Source of the DNA: Aquatica leii
Lineage: Eukaryota > Arthropoda > Insecta > Coleoptera > Lampyridae
Length of the DNA: 64,000 nt
Assembly: GCA_035610365.1 (NCBI GenBank)
Contig: CM069435.1
Location: forward strand, 64,725,389-64,789,388
Direction of reading: 5' to 3'
The notes under the pieces are model-generated. The model made no database searches. It was given only the letters and a program-made list of their open reading frames with translations, and was not told the origin of the DNA. This document shows positions 23,330 through 35,617 of this stretch, piece after piece (the first letter of the stretch is position 1; every line of letters begins with the position of its first letter). A program made the translations under genes and the position numbers.

Positions 23330-25920
23330 AGTATAAAATAATGTATCAAAAAATACAATATTTAAAATGAAAAAACCTACGATAGAGTAAAGAAAAGTTA
23401 ATATGAAGTCGTATGTTGAAATTTTGATGTGTTTTCACAATAATCAAAAAAGTTTTATAATTATAAATAGAACACGTTATACAAACTAAAAAAAGTTTTT
23501 TTTCCTATTACAGTTTTATGGTTTTTCAAGTTTACATTGCCAACAATAATAAATTAAATTGTGTTGAAATTTACTTAAGTAAAATTTTGTAATTTTAAGC
23601 TTTAAATAAACAGTTTCTAAACGTTACTAATGCAGATAAAGTACGAGAGCAAATAAAAATGTTTTCATTCAGTTACTTATGAAAATTTTCATGTTCTTAT
23701 ATTGCTGAATAAGAGTATATCATTTACGGTTTATACCAAATCTAAAAGCCCCAAAGCGTTTACACTGCAAAAAGTTTATTAGTTTTAATAATTTAATTAA
23801 ATAACTAAATGTTTGTTTGTAACTAAATATTGGCGTCTATTTTTGAAGCAGTATTATTTTAACAAATATAGATTGTTATATCGATTGCAAGTTTTTTAAG
23901 CTGTTTTTTATTATTATTTTAATTAAAATAAATAAAATTTTCGCAACAATTGTAAAAGTTTAATATTTTTTTAGTTAATATTGAAGCGTTTATTTTCAAA
24001 TATATCTATTAGTTATACAGTATAATGATTTTTAATTCAAAATAAAATGTAAATAAATGTTTTATTAATATTTTTGATACATAATTGTTGATGTTGGAAA
24101 ACTTTTAATTAACAGCTTCTAATTTTGTATAGAAGTTAATAACAGAGATAAAATGTTTTTGCTTCAATAATTACCGTTATTGAAAAGATATCACAACGAA
24201 GCAGTTTTGTTTTAAAAACTATATTTTCTATGTCGTATGATCACACAACTTTCGTAAATCAAAATCATTCTTAAAAATTATTTTCTATTCTGTTCTTAAA
24301 ACATAATACGAGGCAAGTTTAAGAACAAATCTGCTTAGAAAAATGTTAGTGTTTATCAGATTAGCATTATTAGTTAAAATATTGAATTCATTAATGTGTC
24401 CGATTAGTGTAAGATCAATACGACTAGTACAGGACAAATGTGTGTGTTGACAACAGTTAATAATCAGAAAGTTGGTGAGAAACTTTGTACTTGCGGAAAA
24501 TTAATTATTGATCTTCGAGTTATTAGCAACTTCAAAATTGTTAGTACACGCTATTGTTGCCAATCAATTAAATTATTGAAATGGTATGCATTGTAGGCAC
24601 TATAGTGTAATAAATTTGTACATAATTAGATTACGTATACTAATAAATATGAGATATCCGTGACATGCCGTTAGTTGGTTTTGTAAACAAAAACAAAAAT
24701 AAAAGAAACAGTTTTGCAACAGTTATAAAAGCTTAAAAAAGAAGCATTAAATGTTAAATGATTCCTATAATTTCATTTATTCGACAAGTTATCAAATTAA
24801 TATTATTACCGATACTAAATTGGGTGAATAAAATTAACTTAAAAATTTTAACGTAGTTTTCATAAAAAATAATTAGTGCCAAATTATAATCTTACAAATG
24901 TTTTCTCATTTACTGCCTTATTTTTCAAGTAAGGTTGCCATGATATATCGGGTCTGATTTAAATTTATTTCGATTTCTAATCTAATCGTGTTAGTGTTCA
25001 CCTATTTTTTGCGATGGCAAACTTTTTTCAAATGCAACTTGATTTTATATTCCTTTGTTTTTATTACCATTTTAAATAAAATAAAACTTGATACTGATGT
25101 TTTTTCTTCAGCAGTATGAACGTTTTTAGATTTGTGCACCTCTATGGCCGTTAACGAGATTGGTACTTCTATCATTATAAACAGAAATTGTTGATGATGA
25201 GCTTTTGTTATATTATTTTCATACCACTAACAAAATAGCCTTTTTAATAATTAAAAAAAAAATTGGATTATTATTAAAGTGCAATTTTTTAATAATGTTT
25301 CTAATCTTTATGTTTGATATGCTGACGAAGTAAATATGTAATTTGATGATAAATTAATTTTAAGCCTAATTTAACAACAAACCTTAATCACTCAACGAGA
25401 CATATATTATTATATTATTACAACGTCAAACTAATTGAAATGTTGATCAATTCCGCTGTTTTTTTTTTAATTTTAATTTGTTGAAAGTAAACGAATTTAT
25501 ATTTAATGATTTATTATGTAAGAAAATTTTTATTGTGGTTATTATAAATCCGTCAGTTGACGGCTCGAGGTCATCAGAAAAGCAAACGTGACTTATCACT
25601 ACTTAAACGATCACACATTAAAGTTGTGGTTGGTCAAGGTTTTAGATGTCAACAAATCTCAAATATTAACGATTTATAAAAATATCGTTTTTTAATTACT
25701 TTTCTCTTATAATAATTTTATTACTTGCAGATAACTATTTACATTAAATAAATTTGTACATAACAAAAGTTGTTAATTCGTTTTGACGCAGTCTTGGTTT
25801 TTAAAAAAATTAATTCACAATAAAAAATTGATAGGTTATTATAAACACTCGATAAACGAAACCTTGGATTGTATAGTACTTTAAGTGCTGCATGGTAACA
25901 TCGCTATAACGTAAAATCAA
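23330..25920. other. AT-rich noncoding DNA, nothing recognised
   Basis: About 2.6 kb of very AT-rich sequence with homopolymer-like runs. No gene, RNA or repeat boundary was recognised on either strand. Confidence 0.45.
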
Positions 25921-25934
25921 GATTCTGCAATAAT

Positions 25935-26060
25935 CTACAAGAATTAGCAAAGTGGTTAGTAAATATGCTGACCAACAGATGGATCGATTCTAATTTTCTA
26001 GCGGCGAGGATACTTTTTTGACACAAAATACGTCGGAAGATTGGTTATATTCCAGTAAAT
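25935..26060 (+). repeat. tRNA-derived SINE candidate
   Basis: TAGCAAAGTGG at 25,945-25,955 fits the RNA polymerase III A box. GGATCGATTCT at 25,981-25,991 fits the B box in nine of eleven positions. Around the B box, GACCAACAGATGGATCGATT with CTAGCGGCGAGGATACTTTTTT resembles insect tRNA-derived SINEs, including an early T run. The A-B spacing of 36 nt is shorter than in a true tRNA gene and the acceptor stem does not close, so a functional tRNA is unlikely. Confidence 0.4.
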
Positions 26061-26064
26061 ACTA

Positions 26065-27965
26065 CAATGAACAATATTATGTTATTTGTTAATAGTATAA
26101 GAATATGAACATTATTGCATTGTGAAATAATGACGTTGTTCCATAGATAGAGATCAGTAGCATAATTTGAATATTCCAATCCGCTGTAAAAAAATTTAAT
26201 TTTTTTAAACGTTTAAATGTTTAAAAAATTAGTTTCTGGGCTTGTCTTGTCACTGAAAAATAGATAAGAATAATTAATCTTATTTTTACATTTTTTGTAA
26301 TTACTGATTATATTTACATATACAGATGCGTATGAATGTATTCAAATGTGCAATTACGCGTAAAATCCTTTTTTGTATATTAAAAAACCTTTACAAAGTA
26401 TAATCTTTATTCCAGGTCAGATATTTGAAACGTTTTTTACAAACAACAAAAAACCGTATTCAAATGCTTTTAGCAATTTAAAATTATAACAGTACAGAAG
26501 TATGCATATAAGCAAAATATTTTGTTTTCACAATATTCTCAAATTGTTGGAGTTTTTTTCTTAGTAATTTAAAAAAATATATAGAATAATTTGATCGATA
26601 TGTTTGTTTGTAATAAATTTAAAACAACAATAATAAAGAATACCTAAATACTTTTAAAAAAATAAATAAAAATAAAAAACCGTGTAAATAAATAACAATA
26701 GAACTTTGTATGAAATCAATAACTATCTTTTTGCAACGCCATTTAAGCATAAGGTATTGTTAAATATTTCTTAGCATTAAAATTCAAAATATACAAACAT
26801 TTATGCAATATAATTTAAAGAACATGTAGACACAGTTTTTTATTTAAATTTAGTTATTACTTGCTCTATTCTGTTACACCTTAGCGTTTTTGAATATATC
26901 TATTTCAGTTTTTTTTTTGTTAATTTGGGTTACAATTCTATAACAGAATTAAAAACAATTTATTTTTAACTAACTATTTACATGTGATATAAATATGATT
27001 ATTGCAAATATAACTAATTTTTAATACAACTAACACTAATAAAATGTATATACCTAACACTATTTAAGAAAAACAACTTACAAGTAGTTTATATATGATT
27101 ATTATTGGATATTTATAAACACTATCCGCGAATAATTTTTACTTTTATTGAAGAAAAATTTTTTTAGCAAGAGTAAATCTGAAATTTTTGTAAGTTGCAC
27201 TTTAACGAAAAAAAGTGACAGCACAATCGCAACAAATTAAATTTTTTTATTTACATTTCTGAAGTTTATATTGACATGAGATATTCTAACTTTTAATTTC
27301 GTTATGAGTAAAAATTCGTTAAAAAATAAGAGTGGTATAAACAAATTTTGCATAAAATATAAAACATATAAAATAAAACAGTGTTTAGTTCCAAGAACAT
27401 TTTACTTTTTCGTCAATAAATAAAAATAAAAGAAATTATCAAAGAAGTTACACTTCTTTCGTGAGCTTATCTGGGCGAGGCTCATTTGTTTAATTGCTTA
27501 TCTACACTGTTTATTTACACTGGCACTAGCGTTAACTTATTTATTCAGACTAACAAAGTGTTTTTACGATTTTAGACAAACAGTTTTCAGCGATTACCTT
27601 TTATATACTTATATTATTTTTTATAAAAACATTCTCAAAGTTTTAATGCGTTTCAATATGTAATTTAAAAAAAAAATGTTTTTCAAATGTAATAATTATG
27701 TATGTAGCAATTTGATTAATTTATTGTTTTTATAAATTTTAATTTTTTTGTTTGCCAGCTTACTTATGTTTTATTTAAATATGGCCTCGTGGTGTTAGTT
27801 TCAACTTTTTTAATAACAAATTTTGTTTTGATACAGTTTATACAAAAAGAACGCTACTAGAAAAATTATGACTTTTGTTAAATTAAATGACTTATGTTAC
27901 TACAGCGCTTTAATTAGTATTTATGCTTGTACTAAAAACAAAAACAAAACAGTTATTCAGATTAT
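26065..27965. other. AT-rich noncoding DNA, nothing recognised
   Basis: Nothing beyond low-complexity A/T tracts was recognised. Confidence 0.45.
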
Positions 27966-27970
27966 CATTT

Positions 27971-29130
27971 AAGGGGGAAATACATGTATCAAGCTAAAAA
28001 AAACAAGATTTTTCCATATATTTTTTTGACAAAGAAAAGATGTACAATGTTGTTTGCTTTATTATATTGTACACACATTCACTTGCACAGACAATATTTT
28101 TCGTTGCTTAATAGTGGATCCAATTGACGTGCAATGTAGGAACCTACAAACATTTTTTTTGTTTTTTGTTCATCAATTACCGATATTAAATACTGCTTAA
28201 ATATTTTATCATTTAGTTTAAGCTGTGAGAATTCTTAAAAATTATTTTGTTATTATTATATTAGTAGATCATATAGCTAAAATTCAATTGTTTTTCAGGT
28301 GCGCACTCAAAAAGCTTGTCAAAATAAAAATTAATTGCGTTCTTCTGTACGCCGATTAAAAAAATACTGTTGCTAGAAAAACGCGTTTAAAGTTTCAAGT
28401 AAGGTAAAACTGTAATTTGTGGAAACTTACCTTGTATGTAAAAATCTTTGAGCTGAGCTTAAGCTTATTTTATCGCACTTTTTGTCTTTTTGCTACAGCT
28501 CAGCAATCGTCGCTCCTGGCTTTCATAGAGAGCCTCATCATCACTTCTGCTGAAACTGTCAGTGTTTTGGCCAACACTGCAGTGCAATTCTTACATGATC
28601 TTAATAAAACTTGCATATTTTTCGTTTAACGTAACAGCAGCGATGTATGTCGTAATCTCAATAACTTTTAATCCGCAGTTCAAATGCTTTGGTACCAAGC
28701 GCCACACAGTTGCACTGAAGCTCTCGTTGGCATTTTGCATATAGCCCCACAAACACCTCTCAAAAATTATTTTTTAAAAGTTCTTTATAGTTCGGTAAAA
28801 TTTTCTTTGAGAAATCTAGATGGATGTTGAAAACCGTCGAGTTCATTGGTAGTTTCCGCGACACGCGATTTACACTAACTTTTATCTCAAGCGGCACAGT
28901 TACCATAGGTCAAACACTTGTGCTTATACGTTGCCATGATCTCGTTTTCCATGTTTTTGACAAAATCACTGTTCTTTCTAAGAATCAATCAAAAATATAT
29001 GGTCAGTTATTTAAAAAAAAATTTGATGATTTTACTTTTACCGCTAGGGTTTTGGATTTTTACAAATTTCAGAGTCAAAAACCCATTCTTCTTTCAACGT
29101 GTTTGACATTTTCACTGTTGTTACTTTATG
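27971..29130 (-). mobile_element. Mutator-like (PF20700-type) element, truncated
   Basis: The low-coordinate end begins AAGGGGGAAATACATG, like the AAGGGGGTAC terminus of the complete related element at 34.6 kb. The minus-strand transposase C-terminal part lies at 28,465-28,960. No matching CCCCCTT end was found on the other side, so the copy is truncated. The far boundary is only the limit of recognisable homology. Confidence 0.5.
28465..28960 (-). pseudogene. Mutator-like transposase C-terminal fragment
   Basis: The minus strand carries a degenerate start (RVAETTNELDGFQHPSRFL near 28,810-28,860). A largely open frame from 28,760 follows: CLWGYMQNANESFSATVWRL, then VPKHLNCGLKVIEITTYIAA and VTLNEKYASFIKIM, ending at a stop at 28,465-28,467. 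The phrase QNxNESxxxxxWxxxPK is characteristic of a transposase family in invertebrates whose N-terminal part is the Mutator-like domain PF20700. One in-frame stop follows the IKIM segment and at least one frameshift lies upstream. This end corresponds to the usual C-terminus; the catalytic domain is missing. The family link is recalled, not searched. Confidence 0.6.
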
Positions 29131-29835
29131 CTTATACAGATTAATGTCTACAATCGTTTTTAAAGCTTTGTGTATTTGTTGCCCACGTAAGTTAAGTATT
29201 TTAGGTTCCTGATCTCAAAAACACTGTTTGCATTGAGACGAGTTCCATTTCTCTTGCCTAGTCTTCATAAGTATCATTATAAGCGTTGTAACTCTGTATA
29301 GCAAACTGAAATCGAGCTTTTCCAGAAACCATTCCTAAACACTATTAATTCATTAGCACAGTCTTGCCTTCACCTTTTTGTATTGTTCTTTTGTATAGTT
29401 TTTTCTGTATACATCATGAATGAATTTTACACAAGAATCATACTGTGATTGAGCTAAAACCTTGACAAATGTTTAACATGCTGCAAAAAAATTTCAAACC
29501 TTGTTTAGATACGCTTAGCAATCTCATCAAAAAAAATTATTTGTCAATTAATTTCTAATGCATTGTTAACAAATGAACCCTAATATAGTTTTCTTCGTCC
29601 ACAGAAGCAAAAAACAGTAATTTTAAAACCGAGTTCTCGTTGTCCAGTTTCGGCAAATCAAAATTTTTTTTACACTCACGATTCACTAAAAACTCCTCAA
29701 CAGCACCAAAAAGATTCTTTTCTTCTTTGTACAGTACGTCTAGAACCTGTGTTTACTGGTTTTGGTTTTCTTGGGAGTGTGATGACTAGCTGTCGCGCCA
29801 CGTGGTTTAGTGGTACACGCCATCTCTTGCAGTAT
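29131..29835 (-). other. Possible decayed coding DNA, not identified
   Basis: On the minus strand there are several coding-like phrases in different frames, for example DLPKLDNENSVLKLLFF and FASVDEENYIRV near 29,590-29,660 and KARFQFAIQSYNAYNDTYED near 29,270-29,320. Base composition is less AT-rich than in the flanks. I do not recognise the family. It could be an upstream part of the neighbouring Mutator-like gene or a separate transposon. Confidence 0.25.
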
Positions 29836-29839
29836 TGTT

Positions 29840-30110
29840 TAAAATGGACATGTTGCCTTGTTGTTCTGGTTGGTTGAATGCCTAAAGCATTCTCCGTTGT
29901 TTGATATTAACACTGCGTCATCCGTATAGCAGATTGTTTTAAGTTCGGTTTTTTCTGTTTTATATTCTGTTAAGATGCTTACGCTCTCTATCAGTTTGTC
30001 CATAATTTGGTTAAGCAATATTATATTAAAACTGTCACCTTGTTTGATGCCTCGATTCTGTCAAAATCTATTGTCAAGTTTACAAAACACATTAAAACAG
30101 TGGTTTGGTA
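29840..30110 (-). pseudogene. LINE reverse transcriptase scrap with YTDD box
   Basis: The minus strand gives GIKQGDSFNIILLNQIMDKL followed by IESVSILTEYKTEK and ICYTDDAVLIS. These are the GxRQGDSLSPLLFN motif and the catalytic YADD box (here YTDD) of a LINE reverse transcriptase. The flanking connection is lost; after LIS the sequence no longer follows the family. It is closely related to, but separate from, the larger copy at 30.4-31.9 kb in the same orientation. Confidence 0.6.
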
Positions 30111-30399
30111 TTTAATAGATTTTTCTTGTATTTGACTTCTTCTTTCTTTGTTATAGGTTACTATCTGTTAATTGCAAATTTTAATTTTTAAAGGACACTC
30201 GTTATCTTTCTGTCGATGTTCCCCTTGATTGTTTTACTACTGGTGATTTGTCTCTTGCTACTCTTACGATACTGTTTTTTCTCATTTTTGAGATGCCATT
30301 CTTGTCTTCTCGTCTTTGTCTATTTATTTATTGACTTCGCTTATTTGTTAGCTAGATATTTGGTCTCATAACGTCCTTCCTATTATTTTGAAAATAATT

Positions 30400-31900
30400 G
30401 AATTGAAATGAATACCATTTCTTCAGTTTTTAAAATCTGCTTTATTTTCTTTGTTCTTTTTTGTTGTCGTCGCTGCTTACGTGAGCAGATTGCACAATGA
30501 ATTTGTAGACCCGCGCTTTGACCTCCTAATTTGTATAGTCTGCGATATTCAATTAAAAGTAAAGACCTGCTCCATAATTTCATCAATAATTTTTAGTTTA
30601 CGCTTCAGAGTTTCTTTAAAAACCAGCATCTATTTGGTTTTCTGTGAGGCTATTTTCATGTTATACTTGTTGCAAGTCTATGTCATTTTTAGAAGTAATC
30701 GTTGCAATTGATCTTGTGTTTCAGCAATCAATACTGTGTCATCGGAATAACAAATCATATTAATTTCTGCATCTTGCAGTCTGTATCGCCTTGTGGCTTT
30801 ATTTCTTTAATTATCTCGTCCATCATTAAATTAAATAACCTAGGGCTTAGAGAATCTCACAGTCTTATTCCTGCATTCACTCGTACAGGTCCCAAGTGTT
30901 GTTTTTATATATGTTTTTGATCAGATCTATAATTTTTTCCGGTATTTCTTCTTTTCTTAGTGTTGTCAAGACATCTTTTAATAACATTTTGTCGAATATT
31001 TTTTCCAGATCTACAAAGGAAATATAAGCTAGTTTATTAAATTCTATTATTCTTTCAACTAACTGTTGTTTGTCTGACAGTGTTATTATCTCGTTTATCT
31101 TTAAGGTTATTATTTCTGTTGTCATCTTTAATGTAATATCTGTTATCCATCGGCAATTTTTGGGTATTTTACGGTCACCTTTTTTAAATACAATTCCTTT
31201 TCTCCAGCTTTCGGAAACTCTCTTACGTTTAAAGACTTTTTGTATTAGCTTTGCTAGTTCATCTACGTATTTAAAGTATAATGTAAATAGTGTCTGTAGT
31301 GGACAGTTTTTTAAACCCTATTGTCCCTCTCTTAATGGTATAAGGTTTTGGTTAGTATTCCCGTTAGGAGGTTTGGTGTAAGACATAACAGTGTTATTCT
31401 CGTATAATTTGGTGGATGTTTTTGTCGTCTTTGATGTTTATGAGTATTGTTGTACTCTTGTTTTATATCAGCGGAGCTTCCTACTCTTTTATTACTTTAA
31501 TAAACATTTTCTATATTTCTGATATTGGTATTGGTTCTCCACACTTAAGCTATTTATTTGTTAATATATCTGACTCTAGCGTTATTCTATGTTTTAGTTT
31601 GGAAACAGCTGTTTCCACCTTGACTATATTTACCAAATAGTTCTTGGAAGCTGTTTTAACCATTATTAGTGTTTTCATTTCATCAATGTTGTAAAGAGCA
31701 TGAGAATATTCTGTGCGGACATTTCCATGTAAGGTGTTTACTTTTTATATTTGTTGATTGATTTTTGTCTTAATCTTAACAGTTTCTATACTCTTTATTG
31801 AACACCATTAAAAATCATGCTTAATATCTTTAATAAACTTTTTTCAATGCTTTTGCATTATTATTCTTTGGGTTGTACATCACCATCAATTGGAGTATGA
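30400..31900 (-). pseudogene. LINE reverse transcriptase remnant
   Basis: From high to low coordinates on the minus strand the blocks are: VETAVSKLKHRITLESD (31,600-31,640), SWRKGIVFKKGDRKIPKN (31,150-31,210), ITLKMTTEIITLKINEIITL and EFNKLAYISFVDLEKIFD (30,990-31,120), then RKEEIPEKIIDLIKNIYKNN, LSPRLFNLMMDEIIKE (30,800-30,860), MICYSDDTVLIAETQDQLQR (30,700-30,765) and KRKLKINNEIMEQ (30,560-30,600). The order is that of a LINE reverse transcriptase, with palm motif YSDD for YADD. The longest open stretch is 82 codons (30,877-31,125). The endonuclease is not recognisable. Several stops and frameshifts make it non-functional. Confidence 0.7.
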
Positions 31901-33684
31901 ACAGGGTATGAGTTGTTCGTCTAAAACCAAGCACTTACTAATTGGATATTCTTCACTTAATTTAGAACGATTGGTCCGCCACTTTCCCGTTGAATTTTTA
32001 TGTTTTTTAGCAGCAACTAGCTTGTTATCTATATAGAATATCATCAATAGTTTATCTGAGAGAATTTTGATAAAATAAACATGAATCAGTTTTGTTTATT
32101 AAGACCAAATTCATACAGCATTATTTTGAATCTATTGTTCTAATATCTACAAGTTTGTTCTAGGTAATGCAAATTTTTAATACATTTACACAACTAGAAA
32201 GTCAAATTTTAAAGCCTTTATGGTTATTTCATGTATTTAGAAAAAGAGGTTTTATATTAAACTATACTTATATAGTATTCAAAATTATCAAAAGGATATG
32301 AATTGAAAAGAATTCATGTATACGCTCCAACCAAATAACCACTCAGAAGAAGAAGTTGAAGACCTGTACAAAAGCAAAGAAAAGGCTATAATAAAAAGTA
32401 AAACACACTTTATGATTATATAGGGCGATTTCAATGCGAAACTTGAGAAAGGAAAAATGACAAAATACACATTGAAAAGTACGACCTAAGAAAAAGAAAC
32501 AACAAAGGACAAACAATAAATTTTGACAAAACACAGCAACTATATATAATGAACTCATTCTTCCAGAAAAAAGAAAATCGAATATGGACATGGCAAAGCC
32601 CGGACAGCAAAACAAAGAACGAGACTTCTAACAAAAAGCGTATGATAGAATATGTTACGGTACTCAATAATTGTCGTATAGGTAGTGATCACAGAATGGT
32701 ACGGAAAAAAAATATATACCTATAATACTGAAACAAAAAAGATTAATGAATAAAAAAAACGACAAAATAGTTATCAACTATTATCAAATAAAAAACGAGA
32801 CAACTTTTACACTATCTAAAAGAGAAAACAGAGAACACAAATTAAATGACGATACCAAAAAACTTATGAAAGAAAGACAAAAACTCTTGTTCAGTACACC
32901 TAAAAATAACACCTTATTACAAAACTTAAATAAGAATATTAAGCAACATATATGACAAGACACCAAAGAATACAATAAAAAGATGACTGAGAATATTATA
33001 CAGGCCAACAAAGGAATAAAATTGTTTTGATCAAGAATAAGCGGAAGAAAAGAAGAGTTAATCAGAAATATGAACGAAAACGGACATTATTACAAAACGA
33101 GAAGAAATCTTAAGTTATATCAAAGGATTTTACGGAAACCTGTATTCTACAAATAGCAACAAACAAAATGCACTCTGAATGGAAGAAAAAGGCCAACTTA
33201 GCAGGCATTACACTGAGGTTATACCAGAGATAATTTGCTATGAAATTAAGAACAGTTTAAAGCAAATAAAAAATGGCAAAGTTTCTGGCAATGACGAAAA
33301 CATAGTGGAACTCATTAAAAGCGGTGGATCGGAAGCAATAAAACATCTAAGAGTATTATTTAACAAATGCTTAGAGACTGAAACTATGCCACAATGTTTG
33401 AAGAATTCACAGTCAAACAATTAATACAAAAGGTGAACGAATACAACCTACCTCTATGCTTAGCCGTGGTGGATTATGACAAGGCGTTCAATACCGTGGA
33501 AACGTGAGCTATAATCGACGCTCTCTAACGCAGCAGAATCGATTATAGGTATATTCAGTTAGTAAAAGTAATATACGAAAATGCAACTATCAGCATAGCA
33601 TTTAATAACACTAAATCTATTAGCATTAGAATAAGACGGGTAAACACATTTTACGCAAAATTATTTGCAAATGTACTAGAAGAT

Positions 33685-34370
33685 TGTTACGTCCCGTTAG
33701 AGTTTATTACATTTAAGATTCAATTTTGCATTCGTTTATTTATTCAGTTTGGCAACGTCGCGTCGTATTTCGAATCGGCTGAGCAATCGATTTTGTTCGT
33801 ACTTCCGTTTGAGCCATCTTTAGGCCTTACAAGTAGTGTGATGCAAGGAAGTCAATTATGGCGTAAAAACGCATACAAATTAATTTTTATTCTTTCCAAC
33901 TAATTGCTGGTAAGTTTATCTTTGTTCCAATATAATTTTCTATTGAATTCAACATTTTTAGTGATTTCACAATGTTACGCAATACATTTAGAGAAAGGAA
34001 TTCATTTCAAGGCCGTTGCATCCAAAGCAACGTAAGTAACTTCATGTCGATTAAAAACCATTCTAATTATTTATATTTAGGGTTTTTTATTTACTGGGTC
34101 TTTTCTTTTTTATTTACTGGATTTTTGTTCATTGGATTTATACTTTGGTTTTATGCCTGCATTTGTGCTTTTAAATCTACATTCGTTTGATTCGTTATTA
34201 TATGCAAGAATCTTATCAATTTAACAAATGTGCTAAAAATAGAAGATATCAGATAGCGTCATATCATATATGGTGAGTCAACTGGAATTTATGCTACTAC
34301 TTATTACATTTTAAATTCAATTTAATTAAATTGTGTTATTAAAACTTTTCGGAATACATACTCCGTAACA
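33685..34370. mobile_element. LTR-like unit (solo LTR candidate) inserted in LINE
   Basis: The unit begins TGTTACGTCCCG immediately after the LINE VLED codons and has a clear 7-bp inverted terminus (TGTTACG ... CGTAACA) at 33,685 and 34,370, a usual LTR arrangement. It has no coding frame. Homology to the LINE does not resume until about 35,755, so either the LTR is longer (a TAACA also occurs at 35,766-35,770) or further retroelement sequence follows. No target duplication was convincing. Family not assigned; old. Confidence 0.45.
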
Positions 34371-34467
34371 AATTAAAGGTTTATTACTTTTGAATTTGAT
34401 GTCAATTAATAATTAGGTATAAGATTTTATGCTTTTTATTTCTCACCAATTTTAAGGTGATTGGCGC

Positions 34468-34552
34468 TCAAATATTGTTTTAATCCAAATATTGATTTAA
34501 TCCAAATATTGCTTTCATCCAAATATTGTTTTAATTCAAATAATGTTCAGTT
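34468..34552. repeat. 17-bp tandem repeat, about 4.5 units
   Basis: CCAAATATTGTTTTAAT-like units repeat at 34,468, 34,485, 34,502 and 34,519 with one or two changes each, followed by a degraded fifth unit from 34,536. Confidence 0.9.
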
Positions 34553-34602
34553 TTTCTTTAATGTAAATAGTTAGTGTATTATGTTATAGTTGCAAATAAA
34601 TT

Positions 34603-35617
34603 AAGGGGGTACTTGTAGGGTAAAAAATGCAAAAATTATCCATTTTTTTAAATTTTTGTTTTTTAATCTATACTATATTCTGCAAAGAATGCAAAAAATT
34701 CTATGTCTCTACAAGGTTTAGAAGTTACTTAAATTTAAGTGCAAACTTGGAAGGACTCTACTAGCTATGCATTACAAAAAAATTGCCTGCTTCAATGCCT
34801 AATAAATAAAAAATACGGCAACGAAGTATGTTTCTATTAACCGATAATGCTCGACCATTCTGAACAACAATGTTTAGGCTAATCTATCTCTATCTATCAA
34901 CGCTATGATACAAACAATATCAAAAACATCAGTGCTTTCATACTTCGAATACTCGGGCAATTGAATTTTTATTTTAGAACTTGAAGAAACAGGAGTTTGT
35001 GTTGTCGACCAAAGTTGTGGTGACTCCACATTTACTATACAAGTTGCATTCGATGTCATTTTTGCAGACCTTTTACCTGAAAACCACCTTTTCCTCTTCT
35101 TGAAAGCCGGACCCGTTCTCGGCATATTTGAAACGAGTAAAATAAAATCTCTGCAATAAACAGAAGTAAAACAATAACACTACAATATACTAACTGGAAC
35201 AAAAACTGTGAAAAGCAAAAACGACTACTAAAGATAAAAAAACAAAACTTTTTTGTTTCTTGCTTCTCCTGAACAGTTGTATTTTTTCTATTTCGGTACA
35301 CTTTTCTTCAAAACTATGACTGGTAGTTAAGTGAGTTTTTTTTATCTTATTCATGGCGACGCTATTAACAAACGCAACAGATCGAATTTTAAATATCCAA
35401 TTTCTTTTTTACTTTACTTTTAATAAAACAATAAAATTCTCAAATTTTCGAAGTCATTACAAAATTTACTATTTATTTAAATTAAATTCTACCTGCTGTA
35501 TAGCTTTAAAACTATGTAAAAAAAACGTGTTCAAAATTTCACAAAAATCAATTTAGTAGTTTTTGAGAAAAGTGTACCTCAATTTGCATGGAAAATGGCT
35601 CCGTTTAGTACCCCCTT
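34603..35617 (-). mobile_element. Complete-looking Mutator-like element with 9-bp target duplication, internally deleted
   Basis: The ends are AAGGGGGTACT at 34,603 and its reverse complement AGTACCCCCTT ending at 35,617. They are flanked by AAATAAATT (34,594-34,602) and AAAGAAATT (35,618-35,626), a 9-bp target duplication with one difference, as expected of Mutator-type insertion. Behind the right terminus the sequence reads inward TGAGGTACACTTTTCTCAAA and AACTACTAAATTGATTTTTG, common in this arthropod family. The unit is 1,015 bp and keeps only the N-terminal part of the transposase frame, so it is non-autonomous. It is the youngest layer in the stack LINE, LTR-like unit, Mutator-like element. 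Confidence 0.72.
34874..35125 (-). pseudogene. N-terminal fragment of Mutator-like transposase
   Basis: The 83-codon minus-strand frame begins MPRTGPAFKKRKRWFSGKRS and ends with EYSKYESTDVFDIVCIIALI before leaving the family. A short basic start of the MPRxxxxxKKRxxFxGN kind followed by a linker and a VDI-hydrophobic segment is how PF20700 Mutator-like transposases begin. The catalytic region and the QNxNES C-terminal part are absent: the element has lost most of its interior. The start codon is well placed inside the element, about 490 bp from the right terminus. Function: none expected. The family link is recalled from motif form. Confidence 0.45.

Noticed and set aside
28417-29144. Plus-strand frames of 60-106 codons
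   Set aside because: Antisense to the Mutator-like transposase fragment on the minus strand.
32288-33011. Several overlapping hydrophobic minus-strand frames (60-90 codons)
   Set aside because: Antisense shadows of the lysine-rich LINE endonuclease and linker on the plus strand.
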